64,000 nucleotides of DNA from the NCBI GenBank assembly GCA_041394945.1, contig JAWKHH010000005.1:124001-188000 (forward strand), given 5' to 3'. This document shows positions 42,596 to 51,956 of the stretch, piece after piece. Below the pieces are notes generated by a model, which was given only the letters and a program-made list of their open reading frames with translations, did not search any database and was not told the DNA's origin. The translations under genes were made by a program, and so were the position numbers. The DNA comes from Bryobacteraceae bacterium (GTDB taxonomy: Bacteria; Acidobacteriota; Terriglobia; Bryobacterales; Bryobacteraceae). The first letter of the stretch is position 1; every line of letters starts with the position of its first letter.

Positions 42596-45022
42596 ATGGC
42601 TGACGCAGTATACGATTCCTCCAGTATCAAAGTTCTCGAAGGCCTGGAAGCCGTCCGGCTCCGGCCGGCGATGTACATCGGCTCCACGCGCGAGCAGGGA
42701 TTGCACCACCTGGTGTACGAAGTCGTCGACAACTCCGTGGACGAGGCTCTGGCCGGCTATTGCGACCGCGTCGACGTCACCATTCACATCGACAATTCCC
42801 TCACTGTTCAGGACAACGGCCGCGGGATCCCCGTCGACATCCACAAAGACGAAGGAGTGTCGGCGGCGCAGGTAGTGATGACCAAACTCCACGCCGGCGG
42901 CAAGTTCGATTCATCGAGCTACAAGGTTTCGGGCGGACTCCATGGCGTCGGCGTTTCGTGCGTGAATGCCCTCTCTGACTGGCTGCGGCTCGAAATCTGG
43001 CGCGGCGGCGCAACCTGGGAGCAGGAATACGAGCGCGGTCTTCCCAAGGGCGTGCTGACTCAGACCGGAAAGGCCGGCCGCAAAACCGGCACCCGAATCA
43101 CGTTCCATCCCGACCCTACCGTGATGGAGGCGACGGTCTTCAACTACGACACCCTCTCTGAGCGTCTCCGCCAGTTGGCGTTCCTCAACAAGGGCCTGAC
43201 GATCGTCCTCACCGACGAGCGAACAGACGCCGCCAAGTCCCACGAGTTCCACTTCAAGGGCGGCATCGCCGAGTTTGTCAGCATGTTGAACCGGGGCAAG
43301 AACATCCTGCACGACAAGCCCATCTACTTCGAGGGCGAGCGCGATCTGCCGAACGGCGGCAAGCTCGTCATGGAAGTGGCGCTTCAGTACAACGACGGCT
43401 ATTCGGATCTGATCTACAGCTTCGCGAACAATATCAACACCGTCGACGGCGGCACGCACCTCTCCGGTTTCCGCTCGGCGCTCACGCGCACGATCAACGC
43501 CTACGGCCAGTCGTCGGGCATCATCAAGGACAAGGACAAGGAATCCGTTACCGGCGACGACGTTCGCGAGGGCCTGATCGCCGTGGTCAGCGTGAAGATT
43601 CCCCAGCCGCAGTTCGAAGGGCAGACCAAGGGCAAGCTCAACAGCGACATCGAAGGCGACGTCCGCAAGCTCGTCAACGATCGTTTGGGCGAGTTCTTCG
43701 ATAAGAACCCGTCGGTGATGAAAAAAATCGTGGGCAAGGCGATCGAGGCGGCCCGAGCCCGCGAAGCCGCCCGCAAGGCGCGCGACCTGACTCGCCGCAA
43801 AGGAGCGCTCGATTCCGGCGGCCTGCCCGGCAAGCTCGCCGATTGCCAGGAGCGCGACCCCGAGCGTTGTGAGTTGTTCCTCGTCGAGGGTGAGTCGGCC
43901 GGCGGCACCGCCAAGAGCGGCCGCGACCGGCGGTACCAGGCGATTCTCCCGTTGAAGGGCAAAATCCTCAACGTCGAAAAGGCCCGGTATGACAAGATGC
44001 TGAGCCACGACGAAATCAGGGCGATGATCACCGCCATCGGAACGGGCATTGGCAAGGACGATTTCGATATCACCCGGCTGCGTTACGGCAAGATCATCAT
44101 CATGACCGACGCCGACGTGGACGGCTCGCACATCCGCACCCTGCTGCTTACCTTCTTCTTCCGGCACATGCAGGAGCTCATCACGCGCGGCCACGTTTTC
44201 GTCGCGCAGCCGCCGCTCTACCGGATCAAGAAAGGTAAGAGCGAGAAGTACATCAAGGACGACAAGGAATTCAACAAGGAGATCCTGCGCCGCGCCACCG
44301 AGAACGTCACCGTGCAATACGGCGTGAACGGCTCGTCCTCCACGCTCGAAGGAACCGCGATGAGGAACTTCCTGAACACGCTCGACGAGCGCGACCAGTA
44401 CATGAGCCGCGTGGAGCGCCTCCTGCGCGACCCTCGGATCGTGGAACTGCTGAGCACCACCGATCCCGCGGCGTCGTTCGAAACCAAGGCGGACTTTCAG
44501 GAAAAGGAACGAGTGGAGCGGCTGCTGGCGGCGATCAAGGCGCTCCAGGTGCAGGCCACCATCGAAGCCGACGAAGAGCATTCCGCGTGGAAGGTGCTAT
44601 ACAACGACCAGACCAACGCGCCCCGTGAGATCGGCATCGGCCTGGCCCAGCGTCCCGAATATCGCCACATGCGCTCGCTGGCGAAGAAAACCGCCGACTT
44701 CAACAAACCGCCCTTCCGCGTGATGAAAGAAGACGCCCAGCGCGGAGCCGAACAGCCTTCGTGGCGCGACCTTCTCGGGTTCTTGAAGTCCGAGGGCATG
44801 AAGGACGCGCAGATCCAGCGCTACAAAGGGCTGGGTGAGATGAACGCCGAACAGCTCTGGGAAACGACCATGGACGCTGAGAAGCGATCGCTCCTCCGTG
44901 TCGAGCTGTCCGATCTCGTCGAGAGCGACGAGATATTCTCGACGCTCATGGGCGATGACGTCGAGAACCGCCGGCGGTTCATCGAAGAGAACGCGCTCGA
45001 GGTCCGCAACCTCGACGTGTAG
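42596..45022 (+). CDS. gyrB: DNA gyrase subunit B
   Basis: This 808-residue type II topoisomerase subunit has an N-terminal GHKL ATPase (VYEVVDNSVDEALAG, QDNGRGIPVD, GGLHGVGVSCVNALS) and a transducer domain. The TOPRIM motif is LVEGESAGGTAKSGRDRR with the metal aspartates in IIMTDADVDGSHI. The C-terminus (QIQRYKGLGEMNAEQLWETTMD) contacts GyrA. It introduces negative supercoils with GyrA, which is not in this window. It starts 49 bases after dnaN with AAGAAAG upstream of the ATG. Confidence 0.97.
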   Translation: MADAVYDSSSIKVLEGLEAVRLRPAMYIGSTREQGLHHLVYEVVDNSVDEALAGYCDRVDVTIHIDNSLTVQDNGRGIPVDIHKDEGVSAAQVVMTKLHAGGKFDSSSYKVSGGLHGVGVSCVNALSDWLRLEIWRGGATWEQEYERGLPKGVLTQTGKAGRKTGTRITFHPDPTVMEATVFNYDTLSERLRQLAFLNKGLTIVLTDERTDAAKSHEFHFKGGIAEFVSMLNRGKNILHDKPIYFEGERDLPNGGKLVMEVALQYNDGYSDLIYSFANNINTVDGGTHLSGFRSALTRTINAYGQSSGIIKDKDKESVTGDDVREGLIAVVSVKIPQPQFEGQTKGKLNSDIEGDVRKLVNDRLGEFFDKNPSVMKKIVGKAIEAARAREAARKARDLTRRKGALDSGGLPGKLADCQERDPERCELFLVEGESAGGTAKSGRDRRYQAILPLKGKILNVEKARYDKMLSHDEIRAMITAIGTGIGKDDFDITRLRYGKIIIMTDADVDGSHIRTLLLTFFFRHMQELITRGHVFVAQPPLYRIKKGKSEKYIKDDKEFNKEILRRATENVTVQYGVNGSSSTLEGTAMRNFLNTLDERDQYMSRVERLLRDPRIVELLSTTDPAASFETKADFQEKERVERLLAAIKALQVQATIEADEEHSAWKVLYNDQTNAPREIGIGLAQRPEYRHMRSLAKKTADFNKPPFRVMKEDAQRGAEQPSWRDLLGFLKSEGMKDAQIQRYKGLGEMNAEQLWETTMDAEKRSLLRVELSDLVESDEIFSTLMGDDVENRRRFIEENALEVRNLDV

Positions 45023-45045
45023 GCTGGGCGCTGTACGATCGTACT

Positions 45046-45462
45046 GTGCCAACGCTCGCGATCAGCGCCAGGATTGTTGGCCGGCGCACCCCGGCTCTTC
45101 AACCCGTCCGGATCCCGGTCGATCGGCCCTTCCGTACGGCTCGGGAACTCATTGAGGCCCTGGTCCGCCAACAGGTATCCGCATTCCGCGACCGCCACCA
45201 GGACGCGCGGATGCTCCGGGTTCTCACCGATCGGGAAATCGAAGAGGGGGCCGAGACCGGCCGGCTGGTCTCCGGCGGTGTGGAGTTCGCGCCCCAACCC
45301 GTCGATCTGGAGAGTGCAATCCGATCGGCGATCACTGCTTTCGACGACGGTTTCTACTTTCTGTTCGTGAATGACGTTCAGGTGGAGACTCTCGACACGC
45401 CGCTTCCCGCGGGCGACCTCGATGCGTTGTTCGTCAGGTTGACGCCCCTCGCCGGAGGTTAG
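45046..45462 (+). CDS. Small protein of unknown function upstream of DUF4132
   Basis: This 138-residue protein begins at GTG, 23 bases after gyrB and eight bases before the TTG of the DUF4132 gene. There is no signal or membrane segment. A beta-rich end (GFYFLFVNDVQVETLDTPL) follows a helical middle. I recognise no family. It is probably co-transcribed with the large gene and may be its partner. Confidence 0.55.
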   Translation: MPTLAISARIVGRRTPALQPVRIPVDRPFRTARELIEALVRQQVSAFRDRHQDARMLRVLTDREIEEGAETGRLVSGGVEFAPQPVDLESAIRSAITAFDDGFYFLFVNDVQVETLDTPLPAGDLDALFVRLTPLAGG

Positions 45463-45470
45463 ACTTCGCC

Positions 45471-48400
45471 TTGCTCCTCGACGATGCACTCGTCCCGTTC
45501 CAGAATCCGGACGGGCCGGCGGAGGCACGCCAGCGTTGCGCCAAGCTTCCGGAGGCCTCGCGGGCCGCGGCGGAGCTTCTGTTGGACGAAGTCCCCCAAG
45601 ACGAGGACAGACTTGCGGAGGTCCTCGGGCCACTCGGGGCTAAAGCCCGGAAGGCGCTTATCGCGGCCTTATGCCCAGCCTTCGCCGCGCAGGTGGAGGA
45701 CGCCTGGTATTTCGTAGCGCTGCTCCCTTACCAGCACGGCTATCTGCGAAAGGCGTTCCGCGCGCCGGCGCAACCGGAGCTCTGCCTCCCCGCCCAAGCC
45801 GCCTGGCTCCGGACCATCGTCCGGGCGCTGGTTCCCTTCCAGCACGACCGCGATTTCCTGTTCACTCATGCCGCGCGCGTGTCCTGGGGTTCCGAGGAAG
45901 CCGTCGCGATTCTGCTCGCCAGCATGATGCAGGCGCATCGCAAGGAGGACTCAGGCGTCCGTGAAACGCTCGTGGAGATCGTCAACGCGCGGCGCCCCAC
46001 CGTGAGTCCCTCACGCTACGCGATCAGCGCGCTGCTGAGCACCACACATGGCGATTGGGAAACCGTCATGCGCCTGCTGATCGCCGCGCAACGCCAGGAG
46101 GGTCTCCGGCAGGCGATCCTCGAAAGCGCCGACATCGCCCATCCGCGAGCCTTCACGCTGCTCCTCGAGAAGATCGACGAGCACGACCTTACGCGTTTCG
46201 CCGCCGTGGCGCGTGCCGTCGGCGTGTGGTTCGGTATCGCCGCCGAGTCGGCCGACGGAAAGAACCTTACACCGATACTCCGCGAGGTTGCCGCATACCT
46301 CGCCGAGCCGGAAGAACTCGAATCGAAAATCGGGGACGCCTCCGGACAGGCGCTGTATCTGGCGCTGTGGTGCGTTGCGTTTCGAGATGCCACCCGGGCG
46401 GCGGAACTTGCCGCCGAAGCCTTTGGCCGGCCTGCGCCCGACGACCGCATCGCCGCCGTGACCTTGCTCCTGCATCTTCGAACTCCCGACGCCGACCGGC
46501 TGCTGGTGAAGGCAACTGCCGACGCCGAGCTTCGTGTCGCGATACCCGCGGCTACTCGATTCGCTGTCTCTTCCGCAAACGACATCAAGATCGATCACGG
46601 CGAAGTGTTCGACGCTCTGGAGCGGCTCCTCGAACGGACTCCGGACGAGCGCGACCTCGGCCCAATTCTCTGGGAGTGGAATCGCATCACCGCCCGGCGC
46701 GCCGACATTGCCGGCGTGCTTACCGCATATCGCCAGGACCGGCCCATCGAAGACCTCGCGCGTCATCTGTACGAAATGGACACCGGCGGGCGGATCCGCT
46801 TTCTCTATTCACTCCGGCCCGACAGCGACGAAACCAGGGCCCTCACACCCGGCGAACGCGACGCCGTGCTCTCGCTGATGCACGACGCGAGCAGCCACGT
46901 CCGGCAGCATGCGTTCGTGCTGCTCGAAAAGGAGAAAGTCTCGCCCGCTCAGGCACGGCAACTGGAGCCGCTGCTCAAACGCAAGTCCGCTGACCTCCGC
47001 CGCGCCGTTCTGCGCCTGCTTCTCAATCAATCCCCCGGCGACGTCCGCGCCAGTGCCGATCGGCTGTCCGCCTCGAAGGACGCTTTCATGCGGAAGGCGG
47101 CCCCGGAACTGCTCGCCGCGCTCGACGAATCGCCCCTGGCCGATACCGTTGCCGGAGGGCTCGGCCTGTTCAACCCCGCCGATCGGACGCCCCCCGCGGC
47201 GCTGCGGGCCGGCCTCGAGCCGGACCTCGGCGGCCAATCCACCGCGGCCGCACTGGCGGCGCTCGATGCCCTCGTCGATCAGCACCGCGAAACGGAGATT
47301 CCCGGCGACGCCGGTAGCCGCCTGCTCGGCGGGGTCATCTATCTTTCGAAGCCAGCCGATGGCGAGTTCCCGTTGGCCAGGGTCTGGGCGGAATGGCTCG
47401 CCTCGCTGGGGAGCGCCGTGTTCGACCGCGTACGCATCGCCTTTGCTCTCACGCCAAGAACATGGCGCGACGAAGCCGACGAGCGCGCGGCGGCTGCGCT
47501 CTGGAGCCAACCGAAGCTCCAATACCCGGGAGTGGTCGACTGCGTTCTGCGATACCTCGAGGACAAGACGGATTGGGGTGACGCCGAGCTGCCTCTGGAC
47601 GCCCTCGAGGCATTCCTCGAGGCCTGGGCCTCCGCGCCGCCCGCGGAACAGCCTTCCCGGCCATGGATGACGGTCCCCCTTGGCCGGCATAGCAGTGTGG
47701 CTGGAGATCTCTTCGCGCTCCTGAAACCCGGAGCGTCCTGGAGTGCGGCGGAGTGGAAACGATATTGGCAGCTTGCGCGATGGATGGAGGAGGGCATCGA
47801 CGGGGGCAGCGGCTGGAAGCCCCCGCTTGACACGGCGCTCGAGGCCCGCCGCGCCGGCGCGGCAACCGACGCCGACCTATGCGCGATTCTCGGCGATCAC
47901 CGCTACCTGACGCGGGCCACCTCCCGCAAACCAGACAAGCTGTGCGCCGCCTATCCGGAGCTGGCTGAGTTCGGCGCGCGTGTGCGTGATCGTGTGATCG
48001 AAATCGAACTCGAGCGCGGGGATCTCCCCACCGACGTCAGCTTCGCCGCGTTCGGCATTCGCTGCGCCTGGGGATCCGGCCTTGTCCTGCGCCTGCTCGC
48101 CCGGATTGGAAACGACGGCTTCGCCCGAGGCTACAACTACGGGAACCAGAGCCGCCCGGTGGTCCTCAGTCACTTGATGCGCGTATGTCTCCCGGCCGAA
48201 GGCGATACACCGGAGCAGTTCGCGCGGCTCGCCCGTGAACGCAAGATGGAAAGGCAGCGTCTGATCGAACTCGCCGCCTACGCGCCGCAGTGGGCCGAAT
48301 TCGTCGAGGAAGCCACGGGAGTGGCCGGGCTGCGGGAAGCCGTCCTCTGGCTGCATGCCCACACCAAGGACCGGCAATGGGTGGTCGACGACCAAATCCG

Positions 48401-50060
48401 CGAGTTGTGGTTCGCCGCCGTGAGCGAGCGGACTCCGCTCGCGAAGGAAGATCTGCTCGACGGGGCCGTGGACGTCGACTGGTTCCATCGCGTCCACGCC
48501 GCCATGAAACCCGCGGACTGGGACGCCGTCTTCGAAGCAGCCAAGTACGCCTCGAACGGCGCCGGGCACAAACGCGCCCAGTCTTTCGCGGAAGCGCTCG
48601 CCGGCGCTGCGAAGCCCGACACCCTGATCGCCGCGATTCGAGGGAAACGAACCCAGGATGGTGTCCGCGCGCTGGGCCTCGTGCCGCTTCCGGAACGCGA
48701 GCCCGCGCGGCGCGACGAGGTGTTGCGGCGGTACGAAGCGATCCAGGAATTTCTGCGCGGGGCGAAGAAGTTCGGCGCGCAACGCCAGGAGAGCGAAAGA
48801 CTCGCCGCGTCGATCGGCCTGGCGAATCTGGCGCGAACGGCGGGCTATGCGGATCCACAGCGGTTCTCGTGGGCGATGGAAGCCGCCGTGATCGCCGATC
48901 TCCGCGAGGGGCCGGCGGAAGTGACCGGGTCCGGCGTCCGCGCCGCGCTCTCGATCAACGCGCTCGGCGAGCCGGAACTCGCCTACGACCGCGGAGGGAA
49001 GCCGCTCAAGAACCTGCCGCCAGCGCTCAAGAAATCGGAGCCGATGGCCACGTTGCGCGCGCGAAAGACGGAACTGGGGCGGCAGGTATCGCGGATGCGG
49101 CAGTCGCTCGAGGAGGCGATGGTCCGAGGGGACCGATTCTCGGCGGCCGATCTCGACGAGATGGCTTCCCATCCAATGCTGGCGCCGATGCTCGAAGCGC
49201 TCACGCTCGTGGATGGCAACGGCGCGGTGGGCTGGTTCTCCGAGATGCGCGCAGGGGCCAACCTGCGGATCGCGCACGCGACGGCCCTCCTCGCGTCGAA
49301 TCAGTGGCCCCGGTTGCAGCGCGAGTGCATCGACCGTAGTATTCGGCAGCCTTTCAAGCAGCTCTTTCGGGAGCTCTACGTCCTCACCAAGGCCGAGCGC
49401 GCTACACGCACCTACTCGGCGCGCTATGAAGGCCAGCAGGTGAACCCGGCGCAGGCTCTTGCGGTGATCGGTAAGCGCGGGTGGGTGAACGTGCCCGAAG
49501 AGGGACTCCGGCGGACGTTCCACCACCACCGCATCTCGGCATGGGTCTGGTTCCTCGACGGGTGGTTGACGCCTGTCGAGGTGGACGGGCTCACCGTGCA
49601 GCATGTCTCATTCACGGACCGCGATGGAGAGTTGGCGCTCGAAAGGGTACCGCCGGCGCTCTTCAGCGAAGCCATGCGCGACGTGGACCTGATGGTAAGC
49701 GTGGCGCACCGAGGAGGAGTGGACCCGGAAGCCAGCGCGTCCACGGTTGAGATGCGCGCGGCGCTGGTACGCGAGACGGCCCGCCTGATGAAGCTCGCCA
49801 ACGTCCGAGTGAAGAACAACCACGTGCTGATCGACGGCAAGCTCGGCAACTACGGCGTCCATCTCGGCAGCGCCGTCGTGCACCGGCTACCCGGCGGGAG
49901 CATCTGCATCGTGCCCGTGCACTCGCAGCATCGCGGGCGACTGTTCCTGCCGTTCGCCGACGATGACCCGAAGACAGCGGAAGTGGTGTCGAAGGTGGTT
50001 CTGCTCGCCGGCGACGACCGGATTCAAGACCCTTCGATCGTCGAGCAGTTGCGGGGCTGA
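45471..50060 (+). CDS. Giant DUF4132-family protein (YehI/MolR-like)
   Basis: This 1529-residue cytoplasmic protein, mostly helical-repeat-like in its first two-thirds, has a conserved C-terminus of about 350 residues. Visible there are TFHHHRISAWVWFLDGWLTP, VSFTDRDGEL and FADDDPKTAEVVSKVVLLA, as in E. coli YehI and relatives. The biochemical role is unknown. In other genomes the family is tied to MoxR/vWA-type systems, which is of interest because a MoxR operon lies directly downstream (convergent). TTG at 45471 with GGAGG upstream is the best start. No WGR domain is visible. Confidence 0.75.
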   Translation: MLLDDALVPFQNPDGPAEARQRCAKLPEASRAAAELLLDEVPQDEDRLAEVLGPLGAKARKALIAALCPAFAAQVEDAWYFVALLPYQHGYLRKAFRAPAQPELCLPAQAAWLRTIVRALVPFQHDRDFLFTHAARVSWGSEEAVAILLASMMQAHRKEDSGVRETLVEIVNARRPTVSPSRYAISALLSTTHGDWETVMRLLIAAQRQEGLRQAILESADIAHPRAFTLLLEKIDEHDLTRFAAVARAVGVWFGIAAESADGKNLTPILREVAAYLAEPEELESKIGDASGQALYLALWCVAFRDATRAAELAAEAFGRPAPDDRIAAVTLLLHLRTPDADRLLVKATADAELRVAIPAATRFAVSSANDIKIDHGEVFDALERLLERTPDERDLGPILWEWNRITARRADIAGVLTAYRQDRPIEDLARHLYEMDTGGRIRFLYSLRPDSDETRALTPGERDAVLSLMHDASSHVRQHAFVLLEKEKVSPAQARQLEPLLKRKSADLRRAVLRLLLNQSPGDVRASADRLSASKDAFMRKAAPELLAALDESPLADTVAGGLGLFNPADRTPPAALRAGLEPDLGGQSTAAALAALDALVDQHRETEIPGDAGSRLLGGVIYLSKPADGEFPLARVWAEWLASLGSAVFDRVRIAFALTPRTWRDEADERAAAALWSQPKLQYPGVVDCVLRYLEDKTDWGDAELPLDALEAFLEAWASAPPAEQPSRPWMTVPLGRHSSVAGDLFALLKPGASWSAAEWKRYWQLARWMEEGIDGGSGWKPPLDTALEARRAGAATDADLCAILGDHRYLTRATSRKPDKLCAAYPELAEFGARVRDRVIEIELERGDLPTDVSFAAFGIRCAWGSGLVLRLLARIGNDGFARGYNYGNQSRPVVLSHLMRVCLPAEGDTPEQFARLARERKMERQRLIELAAYAPQWAEFVEEATGVAGLREAVLWLHAHTKDRQWVVDDQIRELWFAAVSERTPLAKEDLLDGAVDVDWFHRVHAAMKPADWDAVFEAAKYASNGAGHKRAQSFAEALAGAAKPDTLIAAIRGKRTQDGVRALGLVPLPEREPARRDEVLRRYEAIQEFLRGAKKFGAQRQESERLAASIGLANLARTAGYADPQRFSWAMEAAVIADLREGPAEVTGSGVRAALSINALGEPELAYDRGGKPLKNLPPALKKSEPMATLRARKTELGRQVSRMRQSLEEAMVRGDRFSAADLDEMASHPMLAPMLEALTLVDGNGAVGWFSEMRAGANLRIAHATALLASNQWPRLQRECIDRSIRQPFKQLFRELYVLTKAERATRTYSARYEGQQVNPAQALAVIGKRGWVNVPEEGLRRTFHHHRISAWVWFLDGWLTPVEVDGLTVQHVSFTDRDGELALERVPPALFSEAMRDVDLMVSVAHRGGVDPEASASTVEMRAALVRETARLMKLANVRVKNNHVLIDGKLGNYGVHLGSAVVHRLPGGSICIVPVHSQHRGRLFLPFADDDPKTAEVVSKVVLLAGDDRIQDPSIVEQLRG

Positions 50061-50298
50061 CGTCCGCGTGCCGGCACAGGGTGGCGCCTCTCGGCGGCCT
50101 TTGCGGTTTCCGGACCGGGCTGACGGTCGCGTCGCTACTGGAAAGCCCGGCGCTGTTGCATATTCGACGCCCCACCTCGCTGAAGACGCGGCGGCGTCGG
50201 GATCGCGGCCCGGAAGTGAAGGTAGCACGCCCGCGGCGGTTTTGAGAGCGCCGCGGCTCTGGCCCGGGCCCACCGTAGGACGATGAACCCGCTTCCCA
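50061..50298. other. Non-coding region flanking the template repeat
   Basis: This is 238 bases between the DUF4132 stop and the template repeat. No gene is supported: small frames here do not resemble proteins. It lies immediately 3' of the TR on the minus strand, where DGR template RNAs are often structured and needed for cDNA priming. It holds several GC-rich inverted repeats by eye, for example near 50214-50275. An RNA role is inference. Confidence 0.4.
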
Positions 50299-50416
50299 TC
50301 CCCGGCGCATCGGAACCCGAGGTTGTTGTTCCGGTTCTCCGGTTCGTTGTTGTTCCGGTTCGACGCGCGGACGTTCCTAGGATTGTTGTTCCAGGAGCCC
50401 CCGCGCAACACACGCC
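50299..50416 (-). repeat. DGR template repeat (TR)
   Basis: This 118-base non-coding repeat matches the variable repeat at 51967-52087. Read on the minus strand it is rich in AAC codons (three runs of AAC AAC AAC or AAC AAC AAT). All 15 substitutions relative to the VR fall at its adenines, which is the mark of DGR adenine mutagenesis. The 5' end overlaps the last 40 bases of the reverse transcriptase gene. The 3' end (CTCGGGTTCCGATGCGCC and GGGGA) is identical to the VR and would be the initiation region for homing. Confidence 0.95.
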
Positions 50417-51483
50417 CGGCCACGTTCCGCTCCAACCAGTGTAAGCGTTCGGAACAACTGCGTCCGAAGCCGCCACGTGCTCCCGAACTTCGCATGACCC
50501 AGCCACGCCGAAACCCGCTCCTGCACTTTCGCGAACTCGATCAGCCCCGAGTGATAGTCGCGACTCATCCCGCGGAGTCTGCGCCGCACTCGCGTTACGT
50601 GCGGGTGAGGGAGGCGCGCCCGGTCCGGGTACAATCGCCAGCCGAGGAACGGGATGCCGTCGCGGCAGCGATAGACGCGGCTCTTACCGTCGTGGAGCCG
50701 CAGGCGCAGCCCCGCCAGAAAATCGGCGATTGCGGCGCGCATCCGCGTGAGTGCGCGCTTGTTTTCGCCGAAGAGCACGAAGTCATCCACATATCGTAGA
50801 TAGAGAGCCGGGCGGAGTTCCCGGAGTACGAAATGGTCAAGCGGGTTCAGGTACACATTGGCGAAGAATTGCGACGTCTGGTTCCCGATCGGCAGCCCGC
50901 GCCGGCGCTCGAAGGGCGTGAAAAGCGTGTCGCCTTCGAAATACGCCTCGGCGGGCTCCTGCTCGTTGGAGCCGTCAATGATGCGTCCGGCGAGGTCCAG
51001 CGTGCGGACGCACTTCACTGAGCGAGCGAGCAGACCGGCCAGGATCGAATGATCGATCGACGGAAAATACTTGCGCACATCGCACTTTAGAACGTACGGA
51101 TACTGAGCGCACGCCGAGCGAGCCTTCCGTAGAGCTGCGTGCTGCCCGAACCCCTTGCGCGACGCGAACGAGGCATGCGTGAATCGCGCTTCGAAGATTG
51201 GCTCCAGCACGCGCGTAAGGGCGTGATGCACCACCCGGTCGCGAAACGCCGCGGCCGAGATCTGCCGTGGCTTCGGGTCGAGAATCCGGAACGTGCGGTA
51301 CGGGCCGGGGCGATACGACCCGGCTTCGAGCTCGCGTTGCAGCTCACACACGTTCGGCTCGAGATCCGCGAGAAACTGCGTCACATCGGCCCGGCGGCGC
51401 TTGCCTCGCGCTGCCGCCAACGCCGCGTTCAGGACGTTATCCCACGCCACCACTTGCGGCCAGAGGTTACCCACGCGGTTCAT
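50377..51483 (-). CDS. DGR reverse transcriptase
   Basis: This 368-residue error-prone reverse transcriptase of the DGR clade copies the TR RNA with adenine misincorporation. Domain landmarks are CDVRKYFPSID (Asp135), the DGR-specific IGNQTSQ (199-205) and the YVDD active site (231-234), then thumb and C-terminal parts. There is no integrase or endonuclease, as expected. It overlaps avd by 17 bases. The last 13 codons and its stop lie inside the TR, so the coding sequence and template share DNA. Confidence 0.95.
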   Translation of the reverse strand: MNRVGNLWPQVVAWDNVLNAALAAARGKRRRADVTQFLADLEPNVCELQRELEAGSYRPGPYRTFRILDPKPRQISAAAFRDRVVHHALTRVLEPIFEARFTHASFASRKGFGQHAALRKARSACAQYPYVLKCDVRKYFPSIDHSILAGLLARSVKCVRTLDLAGRIIDGSNEQEPAEAYFEGDTLFTPFERRRGLPIGNQTSQFFANVYLNPLDHFVLRELRPALYLRYVDDFVLFGENKRALTRMRAAIADFLAGLRLRLHDGKSRVYRCRDGIPFLGWRLYPDRARLPHPHVTRVRRRLRGMSRDYHSGLIEFAKVQERVSAWLGHAKFGSTWRLRTQLFRTLTLVGAERGRACVARGLLEQQS

Positions 51484-51823
51484 CTTTCCTCCGCGTGCTC
51501 TTGCGCCAACCGCCCGTCATGCGGCCGATCTCGTCCAAGCCCTTTGCCGCGAACTCGTAGGAATTCGGCTCGATCAGGTTCAAGTCCTTCGAGAGCCGAA
51601 CCAGAAACCGCACCCGGTTGATGTTCCGCACCGCTTGCGCGAGCGGCTCGGCGTTCCGTGTTTCGTAGGTGGCATCGACGAGGTTCGTGAGCAGATCGAG
51701 CGAGTGCTGGACCAGGTTTTGGCCCACCGAGAAACGGTACGACTTCGGAAACCGTTCGACTTTGGGCAGCACCCACAGCGTCCAGTCATACGCGCGCTGG
51801 ACGACGAGCGTTGGTTCGGGCAT
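51467..51823 (-). CDS. avd: Accessory variability determinant (Avd)
   Basis: This 118-residue, mainly helical, basic protein matches the four-helix Avd family, which forms a pentamer that binds the reverse transcriptase and template RNA. Features include YDWTLWVLPKVERFPKSYRF near the start, then SLDLLTNLVDATY and VRFLVRLSKDLNLI. The high pI suits RNA binding. It lies between the target gene and the reverse transcriptase, overlapping the latter. A terminator-like hairpin precedes it, so it may have its own promoter. Confidence 0.88.
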   Translation of the reverse strand: MPEPTLVVQRAYDWTLWVLPKVERFPKSYRFSVGQNLVQHSLDLLTNLVDATYETRNAEPLAQAVRNINRVRFLVRLSKDLNLIEPNSYEFAAKGLDEIGRMTGGWRKSTRRKDEPRG

Positions 51824-51840
51824 GGTTCATGGTAGCGGAA

Positions 51841-51881
51841 AAAATTTTCGAGCAAAGGGGGCTCACGCCGCCCCCTTTGCA
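51841..51881 (-). terminator. Strong hairpin with T tract between target gene and avd
   Basis: A perfect 11-bp stem (GCAAAGGGGGC/GCCCCCTTTGC, 51853-51881) with a 7-base loop is followed on the minus strand by AAAATTTTTT. It looks like an intrinsic terminator 75 bases after the target stop. It may separate the target mRNA from avd-RT, or act as the hairpin that some DGRs need downstream of the VR. Confidence 0.75.
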
Positions 51882-51956
51882 AACCCCGGCGCTGGTGTCC
51901 CATACTCCAGCTTCACGGAACGAAGGGAGAGAGGGAAAAGGAAAAAGCATAAAACC

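Noticed and set aside
42911..44581. A 556-codon minus-strand frame inside gyrB
   Set aside because: It is antisense to a fully conserved gyrB and driven by high GC; there is no start signal or known motif.
47877..49604. A 575-codon minus-strand frame in the DUF4132 gene
   Set aside because: It is antisense to conserved DUF4132 sequence, with a composition typical of shadow frames.
50321..50390. AAC-rich stretch as a simple microsatellite
   Set aside because: The paired VR and adenine-specific changes explain it as DGR template codons.
49887..50506. Open frames around the template repeat, one encoding RVLRGGSWNNNP and Asn-rich sequence
   Set aside because: The protein-like part is the DGR template itself, not a gene. 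It has no start and is framed by non-coding sequence and the reverse transcriptase.
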